Assembly (NCBI GenBank): GCA_964637235.1
Contig: CAZWVR010000133.1
Span: 1 to 5,225, forward strand
DNA length: 5,225 nucleotides
Direction: 5' to 3'
From: CAZWVR01 sp964637235
Lineage (GTDB): Bacteria; Bacteroidota; Bacteroidia; Bacteroidales; S143-33
The translations under genes were made by a program, and so were the position numbers. Below are positions 1 through 5,225 of this stretch, one piece after another (the first letter of the stretch is position 1; each line of letters begins with the position of its first letter). The notes below the pieces were generated by a model. It was given only the letters and a program-made list of their open reading frames with translations. It ran no database searches and was not told the DNA's origin.

Positions 1-20
1 TTTGTTCATAATTCAGTTTT

Positions 21-311
21 TTAGAAATTTTCCTCTTTTCCGAAAATAAGTTTTACCAGCCACAAAAGGACTAAGATTTTAATTACTGTCCAGATTACCT
101 GTCCCAGTCCGACCGGAACTAATGGCTGAAAGACCAGTGCCAGGATGGCATAGACTATTGCCCAGCCAATATGGTCATGTTTGTATTCGTCATAAGCCAT
201 GGATATAAAGCCCAGAGCAAGCAATAGTTTGAGTATCCAGATAAACACAGATGTCAGCTGAAAGAATAATAGGATAATTATCAGTATCATTAATGCGTGA
301 ATAAATTTCAT
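21..311 (-). CDS. Small multi-pass membrane protein, DUF6804-like
   Basis: A 96-residue, very hydrophobic protein of unknown function, expected in the inner membrane. Hydrophobic stretches at about residues 4-18, 20-39, 50-66 and 71-90 suggest three or four membrane segments. They are separated by a short charged loop (DEYKHDH, 41-47), and the tail is charged (GKEENF). The pattern of tryptophan after the loop, then a FQPLVPV stretch, then G-x-VIWTVIK (about 69-78), resembles the short Bacteroidota family DUF6804, where an FNPIxPIxL-x-REIW motif is typical. I recognise this by eye, so the family name is tentative. The ATG at 309-311 has no Shine-Dalgarno but opens with a plausible hydrophobic N-terminus. 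It is divergent from the formyltransferase, and I could not find a clear promoter for it. No partner or substrate can be proposed. Confidence 0.72.
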   Translation of the reverse strand: MKFIHALMILIIILLFFQLTSVFIWILKLLLALGFISMAYDEYKHDHIGWAIVYAILALVFQPLVPVGLGQVIWTVIKILVLLWLVKLIFGKEENF

Positions 312-701
312 ATCAATTAATTTGTGTTTTTGTTAAAATATAATTTTTTTGAGCAATTGGAAAAAGATTTTGTATTAATACCACTTTGGTTTATTAAAAA
401 ATTCTATTGCAATATTATTTTGCTTGCAAGTTATCATAGTTTAGTAATTTTACCAAAGTTTTTTGGGATATTCGCTATCTCCCTAAAATAACAATTATTA
501 TGTTGATCCCTTATCACAGAAACCAAAAAGTTTTTTGCTGCATATAAATCACAGAAGAAAAACAAAAAAGCTAACAAGCACTATAAGTAAGATAATGCAG
601 GAAAAATTTTTTATTAAAAAAAAATACTATTACTATCTTTGTGATATAAAATTTATTTGTATTTATAATTTGAAGGTTATCAGTAATTAAAAAATAATAA
701 T
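312..701. other. Divergent intergenic region, 390 bp, no gene seen
   Basis: This very A/T-rich gap lies between the starts of the membrane-protein gene (left, minus) and the formyltransferase gene (right, plus), so it must carry both promoters. I found a TAnnTTTG-type element for the right-hand gene only. The longest ATG-initiated frame I checked by hand (from 500) is 15 codons and not credible. A short imperfect direct repeat is visible: ATCACAGAA followed by an A-rich run at about 512-520 and again at about 548-556. A weak CCAAA/TTTGG inverted repeat lies near 453-467. Neither has an obvious role. Confidence 0.6.
634..641 (+). promoter_or_regulatory. Candidate -7 promoter element (TATCTTTG) of the formyltransferase gene
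   Basis: TATCTTTG matches the Bacteroidota primary-sigma -7 consensus TAnnTTTG exactly and lies 60 bp before the ATG at 702. This gives a leader of roughly 50-55 nt. The expected -33 TTTG is not well matched: the bases 19 bp upstream (611-614) read TTAT, so this is a half-supported promoter. A second, poorer match (TTTG at 669-672) lies closer to the gene. Confidence 0.45.
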
Positions 702-1400
702 ATGATTGGAATTATTACTTATGACAAACCTCATAGAAAAACTCAGGACTTAGTAACTAAGTTATTACTAAATGGTTATAATGATTTGCATTTAATTGCT
801 ATACCTTGGATTGAGAGAAAAAATTTTATTCCTATTTTCAAGCATAGACCTACAAATTGTGTTGATATAGGTCCAGAAGAATTATCTAAACGATTTAATT
901 TAAAATTTACCCGTCTTGATATAAAAGACTTACATTCTTTTTTTTCAAATAATTCATTCGATCACATCATGATTGGAGGGGCTGGAATTTTACCAGATAA
1001 TTTGGCAAAGGACTTTAAAATAATAAATGCTCATCCTGGCTATTTACCAAATGTAAGGGGTCTCGATGCTCTTAAATGGGCAATTTTCGAAGGACAACCA
1101 ATAGGAGTAACGACACATTATATCTCCGATAAACCAGATGAAGGAGAATTAATTGAAAGACGAATAATTCCAATTTATTTTGAAGACTCATTTCATAGTG
1201 TAGCATACAGAGTTTATGAAACAGAAATAGAGATGTTGGTAAATTCTATATATATAATTGAAAATAATTTAGCCTCTCTCGAATCATTATCTGATGAAAG
1301 ATACAAAGCACATAAAAGAATGCCTCATCATTATGAAATCATAATGATAAATAAATTTGAAGAACTCCGAAAAAATTCTAAATCACATAGATCTGAATAA
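702..1400 (+). CDS. Formyltransferase family protein (10-formyl-THF-dependent, GART/Fmt-like fold)
   Basis: Probably a cytoplasmic enzyme that moves a formyl group from N10-formyltetrahydrofolate to an amino group. The catalytic signature of the family is intact: N109-A-H111-P-G followed by L-P-x-x-R119-G120, then a G135-V-T-T-H139 strand, and D146-E-G in the folate-binding loop (equivalent to Asn106/His108/Asp144 of E. coli PurN). At 232 residues it is longer than PurN (about 212) and lacks the C-terminal OB-fold domain of methionyl-tRNA formyltransferase (about 315), so neither housekeeping assignment is convincing. The tail (KAHKRMP near 202-208, then a helical ...FEEL) recalls standalone formyltransferases that act on amino-sugars in polysaccharide pathways, but no sugar gene is visible here. 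The ATG at 702 is the first residue of a natural Rossmann-like beta strand (MIGIITY). The acceptor substrate cannot be told from sequence. Confidence 0.85.
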   Translation: MIGIITYDKPHRKTQDLVTKLLLNGYNDLHLIAIPWIERKNFIPIFKHRPTNCVDIGPEELSKRFNLKFTRLDIKDLHSFFSNNSFDHIMIGGAGILPDNLAKDFKIINAHPGYLPNVRGLDALKWAIFEGQPIGVTTHYISDKPDEGELIERRIIPIYFEDSFHSVAYRVYETEIEMLVNSIYIIENNLASLESLSDERYKAHKRMPHHYEIIMINKFEELRKNSKSHRSE

Positions 1401-1513
1401 TTATATTTCAAAAAAGTTATGTATAATCTGAACAATATCCTATTATTGAATTTCTTAGCCAGATATCTATAAACACTATACTATGTAAAAACGCTATTTC
1501 ACCCTAAATGGAT

Positions 1514-1560
1514 AATCTCCATAAAGAGTTGAAATATACTCTTTATCAGATTGATTTTTA
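1514..1560 (+). terminator. Hairpin between convergent genes, probable terminator
   Basis: A perfect 9-bp inverted repeat, ATAAAGAGT (1521-1529) and ACTCTTTAT (1538-1546), encloses an 8-nt loop. An outer AATCT (1514-1518) / AGATT (1548-1552) stem extends it across a small internal bulge. On the plus strand it is followed by a T-rich stretch (GATTTTTAG, 1553-1561), so it would best serve the formyltransferase gene, although it lies about 114 nt past that stop codon. No T-run follows in the minus direction. The stem is A/T-rich, so intrinsic termination may be weak. A further CGCTATT (1492-1498) / AATAGCG (1574-1580) pair surrounds it, possibly by chance. Confidence 0.45.
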
Positions 1561-1641
1561 GTTTAAATACCTTAATAGCGAAAAGTGAACAAGATTATAA
1601 ATAAGAAATTAATTGTTCTATTTCAGCCGAATATTTAAAAA

Positions 1642-2259
1642 CTAAACTTCGTAAAAAAAAGGATTAAAACCGGGAAACAAATTTTCCATAACTATAGAAT
1701 TCAATATCATCTCAGTATCAGGATCTTTATCAGGTGTAAACATAGTAAACCAATACCATAGTCCTTTACTTTCATATAACATTTTTAGATAGGTATTAAA
1801 ATCCAATGGCAATTTATATTTTTTACCTTCTAATTGGAAATTATAGATTTCTACTTTATCATATTTTTTGCCTTCTTCTAAATTAAAGCACTCACAAGCT
1901 TCTTCATTAAAAAAGTTAAAAGGATACAAAGTTTTTTCATCTGGACCAAAAAAGATTTCCCAATCTTGAAAAATGTCGTCAATGGGAATGAAATTAAAAC
2001 CTTGTGTCAGAGTAAGCACTTCCATATTATAAACAGAATAAGCAGTATCTTCCTCCACGCACCATTGTAAGCGAAGTCCATTTGCTTGTTTATAAAAATC
2101 TAAAACTTGCTGGTCCTGCACCCCTGCATCAATTAACTTTTGAATGGATTTTTCGTCTGCGGGAGTTCCTATTTTAAAATCAATTAACTCTAATTGCGGA
2201 TGATTTTCTATGTAATCCGCTAAAGCCTTTACTTTTTCAATAAATTCTTGTGCTTTCAT
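1642..2259 (-). CDS. SMI1/KNR4 (SUKH)-like protein, possible immunity protein
   Basis: A 205-residue soluble, acidic protein with no signal peptide or membrane segment. Several stretches fit the SUKH superfamily. An N-terminal helix leads to VLDFYKQANGLRLQW (52-66), the usual 'xxFYxxxNG' entry. This is followed by a strand and IPIDDIFQDW (91-100). An aromatic block YPFNFFNEE (112-120) comes next, and the C-terminal LPLDFNTYLKMLYESKG helix (150-166) ends in WYW. SUKH proteins in bacteria are often immunity proteins for secreted or contact-dependent nuclease toxins, and others have regulatory roles. No toxin gene is in the window, so immunity is inference. The gene has its own strong promoter just upstream. 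The start ATG (2257-2259) follows a poly-A leader without Shine-Dalgarno, normal for Bacteroidota. The family call is by eye and moderately sure; the ORF itself is very likely real. Confidence 0.75.
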   Translation of the reverse strand: MKAQEFIEKVKALADYIENHPQLELIDFKIGTPADEKSIQKLIDAGVQDQQVLDFYKQANGLRLQWCVEEDTAYSVYNMEVLTLTQGFNFIPIDDIFQDWEIFFGPDEKTLYPFNFFNEEACECFNLEEGKKYDKVEIYNFQLEGKKYKLPLDFNTYLKMLYESKGLWYWFTMFTPDKDPDTEMILNSIVMENLFPGFNPFFYEV

Positions 2260-2288
2260 AATTTTTTTTTAACAAATGTATATTACTG

Positions 2289-2319
2289 CAAAGATATCTT
2301 TTTTTCTTATTAACCCAAA
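2289..2319 (-). promoter_or_regulatory. Bacteroidota-type promoter of the SUKH-like gene
   Basis: Read on the minus strand, TTTG (2316-2319) is followed after exactly 19 bp by TATCTTTG (2289-2296). This matches the TTTG-N19-TAnnTTTG consensus of the Bacteroidota primary sigma factor. The predicted transcript starts near 2284 and has a leader of about 25 nt before the ATG at 2259. A second -7-like element (TACATTTG, 2273-2280) lies 8 bp downstream but has no -33 partner at the right distance. Confidence 0.72.
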
Positions 2320-2331
2320 CTTAAATAATAA

Positions 2332-2580
2332 TTCTTAGCAATTTTTATATGGGGAAAAACTTCTGTAAACTGTATTTATGGGAGAATATACGGTCTTATC
2401 CTGAAAAGGGTTTACGCTTCAAAGCTAAAAAGGACTGCGGGAGAAGTAGCAAGTCAGAGACTTGCAAATTTATGTCCCATAACTGAAAAGACTTGCGAGA
2501 ATGTGGGTTCAGCAGACGGTCTTGTTCTGGAAGGCTATCGCCCGTTTGTAGATGATCAAAAAATCAAAAAGAAAAGAGAC
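2332..2580 (+). other. GC-richer island with start-less open frame; repeat-like or decayed element
   Basis: This stretch stands out from its A/T-rich surroundings: I count 79 G/C in 180 bases over 2381-2560 (about 44%). One plus-strand frame is open for 83 codons between TAA codons at 2329 and 2581, but has no ATG; its only usual alternative start is a GTG at 2503. A second plus frame has an ATG at 2349 and runs 45 codons to a TGA at 2484-2486. A minus-strand frame is also open across most of it. Several frames open at once point to compositional bias or a repeat rather than one protein. It holds a perfect palindrome (2449-2465) and an imperfect direct repeat (2390-2409 and 2516-2535; 15 of 20 identical). 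I do not recognise a protein family or a known structured RNA. Confidence 0.4.
2449..2465. repeat. REP-like perfect palindrome (GCAAGTC-AGA-GACTTGC)
   Basis: Seven-base arms GCAAGTC (2449-2455) and GACTTGC (2459-2465) pair perfectly around the 3-base loop AGA. The right arm with its flanking A recurs as AGACTTGC at 2489-2496. Short GC-containing hairpins of this kind occur as dispersed REP-type elements in Bacteroidota intergenic DNA, often mobilised by REP-associated tyrosine transposases. No such transposase lies in the window. No T-run follows on either strand, so it is not an intrinsic terminator. Confidence 0.55.
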
Positions 2581-2708
2581 TAAACGATATAATATTTTGA
2601 TTTTTAACCTATTATCTTTGAATGCCAGAAATAATTTATTTTAATCTCACGATTAAGCTACTCTATTGATTTTCAAAATTTTACCTTCCCTAAGTCCCCT
2701 TCTGATAG

Positions 2709-2730
2709 CCCTGCCACTTGTAGCAGAGGG
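2709..2730. repeat. Imperfect GC-rich hairpin, second REP-like element
   Basis: CTGCCAC (2711-2717) and GTAGCAG (2720-2726) form a tight stem with a 2-base loop. On the minus strand the single non-Watson-Crick position becomes a U-G wobble. CC before and GGG after the stem suggest a longer original palindrome with a 2-base deletion in the left arm. The flanks (2686-2735) are richer in C and G than the rest of the gap. There is no downstream T-run, so termination is unlikely. It sits about 120 bp past the stop of the TPR gene. Confidence 0.4.
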
Positions 2731-2851
2731 TTAAATCTATTAAGAAATATCAGCATTGCTTGAATTGAGCCAATACAAAATAGTAAGGAGCTGATTATAT
2801 CCCACAACAGGATGTAAAAAGCAAATCTAATTTCAGTTAATCATTTAATTA

Positions 2852-4018
2852 TCAATTATTTAACACACTACGCAAAGAATCTATTTTTTGCAAAAAATCT
2901 GAGGATACTTCAAGATTATCACATTTATTTAAGATTTGCGAGGCTTTATAGTCGTTTCCTAAAAGATGCCAACAATAAGCTTCGTAGTACAATGATTTGG
3001 GATAAACTGTATCAATGAAGTTTGCATTATGATTTTCTACATTCATATTATATTCAGAAAATGAGGCTATTGCATTTATATAATCCTGCTGTTTAAGGTA
3101 TAACAAGCCTGCAGTATATAATACATCAGTAGAAGAATCCTCTTTATATTTTTTGTCTATCAATTTGAGTGCTTCCTGATCATTGCCTTGTTTCGAATTA
3201 ATTTTTATCAATATATTCATTGCCGTAGTATTATTTGGATTTATATCCAGAGCTTTCTGACAATAAAATTTTGCGCTATCATTATTATGAAGTTTCAAAT
3301 AAATTTGACTCATAAGTATAAATAAATCCTCATAATGTGAATGAGCTATGTACTGATATAAAACTTTTTTAGCTTGGTTTAATTTATTCAATAACATTAA
3401 TACATAACTATATGCATATACACAAATTGAATCATTAGGCGCTTCATCATAAGCTTTTTTTATATAATTAAATGCAGAACTTATATCATTTAGATGTATT
3501 AAACTTAATCCATAATAGGCTTTTTGGGTTGGGAAATCCAGTTCACTTGCCTCAAACAAATCTATGGCGTCTTTCCAATATCCATTATAGAAATTTACAA
3601 CACCTTTATAATAATTAACGGAATCGCCGAAAAAATAATTATCAGAGATATAAAAAGAGGCAAGTTTATAGTACTTTTCTTTCAATAAACGGCGGATTAT
3701 ATAGTAATAAACATTAGTATCGCCAGCACTAGTAGCTTTATATAAATATTTAGCGACTGCATCAGTATATCCATTACTTTTATATAATTGAATTGCTATT
3801 GATAGAAAAGAATTTACATCTTCCAATGAATTCACTTTCGTATCACTGATAATATTAGGTTGGACAGAATCGCGATAATATTTTTCAATATCATCATTAA
3901 TTACTGGATAGTTATGCTTAACGTCCCATAAAGCGGCAAACATCGCAGCTATAATAACAAATAAAACAGATAAAAATCTCAGAAAAAATATTTTGGCACT
4001 AAAATTTGAAGTAGCCAT
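2852..4018 (-). CDS. Membrane-anchored tetratricopeptide (TPR) repeat protein
   Basis: A 388-residue protein with one N-terminal hydrophobic segment (about 11-31) after K9 and R14, so it probably works as a signal anchor leaving the rest outside the cytoplasm. The remainder is a series of TPR-type helical pairs. The clearest are about 133-166 (YYKGVVNFYNGYWKDAIDLF), 230-263 (LMSQIYLKLHNNDSAKFYCQKALDINPN, a near-canonical TPR with its final Pro-Asn), 264-291 (EALKLID) and 298-325 (YTAGLLYLKQQDYINAIASF). Weaker units lie at 167-200 and 341-370. TPRs bind partner proteins; there is no catalytic domain, so the role is probably scaffolding in the envelope, with an unknown partner. It follows pspA on the same strand, but a terminator between them suggests separate transcription. 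No clear TAnnTTTG promoter is visible in the short gap, so read-through is possible. The stop is TGA at 2852-2854. Confidence 0.85.
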   Translation of the reverse strand: MATSNFSAKIFFLRFLSVLFVIIAAMFAALWDVKHNYPVINDDIEKYYRDSVQPNIISDTKVNSLEDVNSFLSIAIQLYKSNGYTDAVAKYLYKATSAGDTNVYYYIIRRLLKEKYYKLASFYISDNYFFGDSVNYYKGVVNFYNGYWKDAIDLFEASELDFPTQKAYYGLSLIHLNDISSAFNYIKKAYDEAPNDSICVYAYSYVLMLLNKLNQAKKVLYQYIAHSHYEDLFILMSQIYLKLHNNDSAKFYCQKALDINPNNTTAMNILIKINSKQGNDQEALKLIDKKYKEDSSTDVLYTAGLLYLKQQDYINAIASFSEYNMNVENHNANFIDTVYPKSLYYEAYCWHLLGNDYKASQILNKCDNLEVSSDFLQKIDSLRSVLNN

Positions 4019-4086
4019 ATACGAACGTTTAGGTCAGCAATATAAGAAAAATACCTTACATTTAAAAATCCTGGTTTAAGATATAC

Positions 4087-4136
4087 AAAAAAAGAGGGGA
4101 GCATTCATATTTTTTATTGATGGAAAAATACTCCCC
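4087..4136 (-). terminator. Intrinsic terminator of pspA
   Basis: On the minus strand, starting 8 nt after the pspA stop codon, GGGGAG (4136-4131) pairs with CTCCCC (4101-4096), followed by TC and a run of seven T (4093-4087). Inside, TATTTTT (4130-4124) pairs with AAAAATA (4114-4108), extending the stem across a 6-base one-sided bulge (4102-4107). A GC-rich base plus a T-run is the classic rho-independent form. It separates pspA from the TPR gene. Confidence 0.85.
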
Positions 4137-4144
4137 TGCTCTCA

Positions 4145-4897
4145 TTATTCAGATGCATCATTTTTTGGAGGAAGTTCCTGTTTATTGGTATCAGAAGGCA
4201 ATACGCCCATTTTACGTTTTAATTCTTCAAGCGCAGCATTTGCACTAAAAGATGTTGCTTCCAGAGCTTTATCGATTTCATCGTCGACAGAAGTATTAGC
4301 TTCTGCCAGTTCTGAATAAGATTCTGCCAGAGCTTCTTGTGTTTCAACTTTTTCTTTCATTCTTTCCAGCATTGCAATAGTTCCGGAAGCGTCAATATTT
4401 GCCAATTGTTTATTTACATTCTTTGTAGCTTCGCTAACCTTAGCACGTGCTTTCAATAGACGAGCTTCATTTTCCCATTTAGAAATTTGCGTTTTTAGGT
4501 TCTTGACGCTTGCTTCAAGTTTATCTACTTGCTTTTGATAGGTCTGATAGCTTGCCCATACTTGCTGATAATTATTTAGGAATTCCTCGCGTTTTTGCAA
4601 AGCAGCAGTTGCTAATCTGTCTGCTTCCTCAGGAGCTATGGCTCCTATCTTAGCTCTGGATATCAAGTCCATAGCTTTTTTCTCGTATGAATCCGCCTGA
4701 GCTTTATATCTTAATGCCTCATTCTTAGTTCTTATTGCAAGTGCTTTGACCTCTGCTAAGGCTTCAATGCTCTTTTGCAGTTTTTCTTTTAATTCCCTGA
4801 TGCCCTGATCAAGCATCTTTTGAGGATCTTCCAATTTATCAATGGCAGCATTGGCTTCTGCCTTGCCTATCCGTAGTAAACGTTTAAAAATTCCCAT
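4145..4897 (-). CDS. pspA: Phage shock protein A / IM30 (Vipp1) family protein
   Basis: A 250-residue, almost wholly alpha-helical protein of the PspA/IM30 family (bacterial ESCRT-III relatives). These proteins bind stressed inner membranes from the cytoplasm and assemble into rods or rings that support membrane integrity. The N-terminus MGIFKRLLRIGKAEANAAI is the amphipathic membrane-binding helix, followed by the family hallmark EDPQKML (23-29) and GIRELKEKL. Long coiled-coil helices run from about 25 to 150 (the hairpin alpha1/alpha2-3), and later helices continue to about 230. The last 20 or so residues (DTNKQELPPKNDASE) are a polar, probably disordered extension. Length is close to the usual 220-255. 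An intrinsic terminator follows it and an XRE regulator is divergent upstream. No PspF or sigma-54 promoter is seen, as expected in Bacteroidota. Confidence 0.95.
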   Translation of the reverse strand: MGIFKRLLRIGKAEANAAIDKLEDPQKMLDQGIRELKEKLQKSIEALAEVKALAIRTKNEALRYKAQADSYEKKAMDLISRAKIGAIAPEEADRLATAALQKREEFLNNYQQVWASYQTYQKQVDKLEASVKNLKTQISKWENEARLLKARAKVSEATKNVNKQLANIDASGTIAMLERMKEKVETQEALAESYSELAEANTSVDDEIDKALEATSFSANAALEELKRKMGVLPSDTNKQELPPKNDASE

Positions 4898-4918
4898 AGT
4901 TGTTTATTTTGTTTTTCT

Positions 4919-4950
4919 CAAAATTGTAAAAAAAATATTTTTTTGCCAAA
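4919..4950 (-). promoter_or_regulatory. Candidate pspA promoter
   Basis: On the minus strand, TTTG (4950-4947) lies 20 bp upstream of CAATTTTG (4926-4919), which matches TAnnTTTG except for C in place of the first T. The spacer is almost entirely a self-complementary A/T tract (seven A, TA, seven T; 4929-4944). The implied leader is short, about 15-20 nt. The spacing is right but the -7 element is imperfect. Confidence 0.4.
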
Positions 4951-4972
4951 TTTGTTAGCGAAAAAAGTTAAA

Positions 4973-4990
4973 ATTTTTGACAAAAATGTC
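4973..4990. promoter_or_regulatory. Overlapping palindromes at the XRE start codon, candidate operator
   Basis: ATTTTTG (4973-4979) and CAAAAAT (4981-4987) form a 15-bp palindrome with a single central A, overlapping the ATG of the XRE gene. A second, offset inverted repeat, GACA (4979-4982) and TGTC (4987-4990), shares part of it. XRE/Cro-type regulators often bind short palindromes at their own promoter, so autoregulation is a reasonable inference. A/T richness raises the odds of chance. Confidence 0.35.
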
Positions 4991-5225
4991 TTATTTTGGG
5001 ATAAATATTAAAAAAATTAGGACAGTCAAAAAAATTAGCCAAGCTGAGTTCGGAAAACTATTTAATATTAAACGTTCCGCTATTGGTTCATACGAGGAAG
5101 GCAGAGCTGAACCTAAAATTGATAAAATCATTGAAATTGCTCAGTATTTCGGATTAACATTAGATCAACTACTTCGTAAAAAATTGACTGTTAATGAGAT
5201 ATTAAGATATAACCCTTCCCAACTT
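4986..5225 (+). CDS. XRE (Cro/C1)-family transcriptional regulator, N-terminal part
   Basis: An open frame of 80 codons from ATG at 4986 runs to the window edge without a stop, so the gene is cut by the window and its full length is unknown. The translation begins MSYFGINIKKIRTVKKISQ and contains a complete helix-turn-helix of the HTH_3 type. Helix 2 is QAEFGKLF (19-26), and the recognition helix follows the turn at about 29-37 (KRSAIGSYE). Then comes the typical YEEGRAEPKIDKIIEIAQYF (36-55) with the G-R-x-x-P turn and final LTLDQLL (57-63). These proteins bind DNA as dimers and act mostly as repressors. The start is supported by an in-frame TAG at 4956-4958 and no other ATG between. It is divergent from pspA with 88 bp between the start codons, so it might control pspA, itself, or both. 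Confidence 0.9.
   Translation, partial: MSYFGINIKKIRTVKKISQAEFGKLFNIKRSAIGSYEEGRAEPKIDKIIEIAQYFGLTLDQLLRKKLTVNEILRYNPSQL

Noticed and set aside
1..9. Possible start (ATG AAC AAA = MNK) of another minus-strand gene 11 bp after the membrane-protein stop.
   Set aside because: Only three codons are inside the window, so nothing supports a gene beyond a favourable spacing.
702..1400. Assignment of the formyltransferase as purN or fmt.
   Set aside because: Length and C-terminal architecture fit neither well, so no gene symbol is given.
2449..2465. Palindrome considered as an intrinsic terminator.
   Set aside because: No T-run follows on either strand and no gene ends nearby in a suitable orientation.
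2349..2486. 45-codon ATG-initiated frame on the plus strand.
   Set aside because: Other frames, on both strands, are also open here, the product has no recognisable features, and the sequence contains the REP-like palindrome; more likely non-coding.
2380..2580. GC-richer island considered as tmRNA, RNase P RNA, SRP RNA or a CRISPR array.
   Set aside because: None of the conserved motifs of these RNAs could be found by eye, and there are no regularly spaced identical repeats.
2673..2756. 27-codon minus-strand frame inside a 55-codon open stretch, starting at the ATG at 2756.
   Set aside because: Short, spans the imperfect hairpin, no recognised family and no promoter seen; a remnant or chance frame.
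4944..4948. TGGCA on the minus strand upstream of pspA, resembling a sigma-54 -24 element.
   Set aside because: No TTGC -12 element follows at the required distance, and no PspF-type activator gene is visible.

Overview
The window looks like chromosomal DNA from a member of the Bacteroidota. It is AT-rich, and start codons have no Shine-Dalgarno sequence in front of them, only A/T-rich leaders. Several gene starts lie downstream of the Bacteroidota-type -7 element TAnnTTTG; the best case is a full TTTG-N19-TATCTTTG promoter before the SMI1/KNR4-like gene. The protein families seen (a DUF6804-like membrane protein, a SUKH-like protein, PspA/IM30 and a small XRE regulator) fit this. The genus cannot be named from the sequence.

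Layout, left to right: (1) 21-311 (-), a small multi-pass membrane protein. (2) 312-701, a divergent non-coding gap with a candidate -7 element for the next gene. (3) 702-1400 (+), a formyltransferase with a complete N-x-H...D catalytic set. (4) 1401-1641, a convergent gap with a strong hairpin, probably a terminator. (5) 1642-2259 (-), a SUKH (SMI1/KNR4)-like protein with its own promoter. (6) 2260-2851, about 590 bp without a convincing gene. It holds a GC-richer island (about 44% GC by count over 2381-2560), a perfect REP-like palindrome, an internal imperfect direct repeat, a second hairpin and start-less open frames, and resembles interspersed-repeat or decayed mobile DNA. (7) 2852-4018 (-), a membrane-anchored TPR protein. 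(8) 4087-4136, a clear intrinsic terminator. (9) 4145-4897 (-), PspA/IM30. (10) 4898-4985, a short divergent promoter region with palindromes. (11) 4986-5225 (+), the first 80 codons of an XRE-family regulator that runs off the right edge.

Most genes look like separate transcription units: they are divergent, convergent or split by a terminator. The one plausible functional block is at the right end. PspA, an ESCRT-III-type envelope-stress protein, is divergent from an XRE regulator across 88 bp of palindrome-rich DNA, and a membrane-anchored TPR protein lies behind the pspA terminator. A link between them is inference. I see no complete, clearly new multi-gene system. The items most worth a second look are the repeat-like 2.33-2.84 kb region, the orphan SUKH protein beside it, and the XRE/pspA intergenic region.
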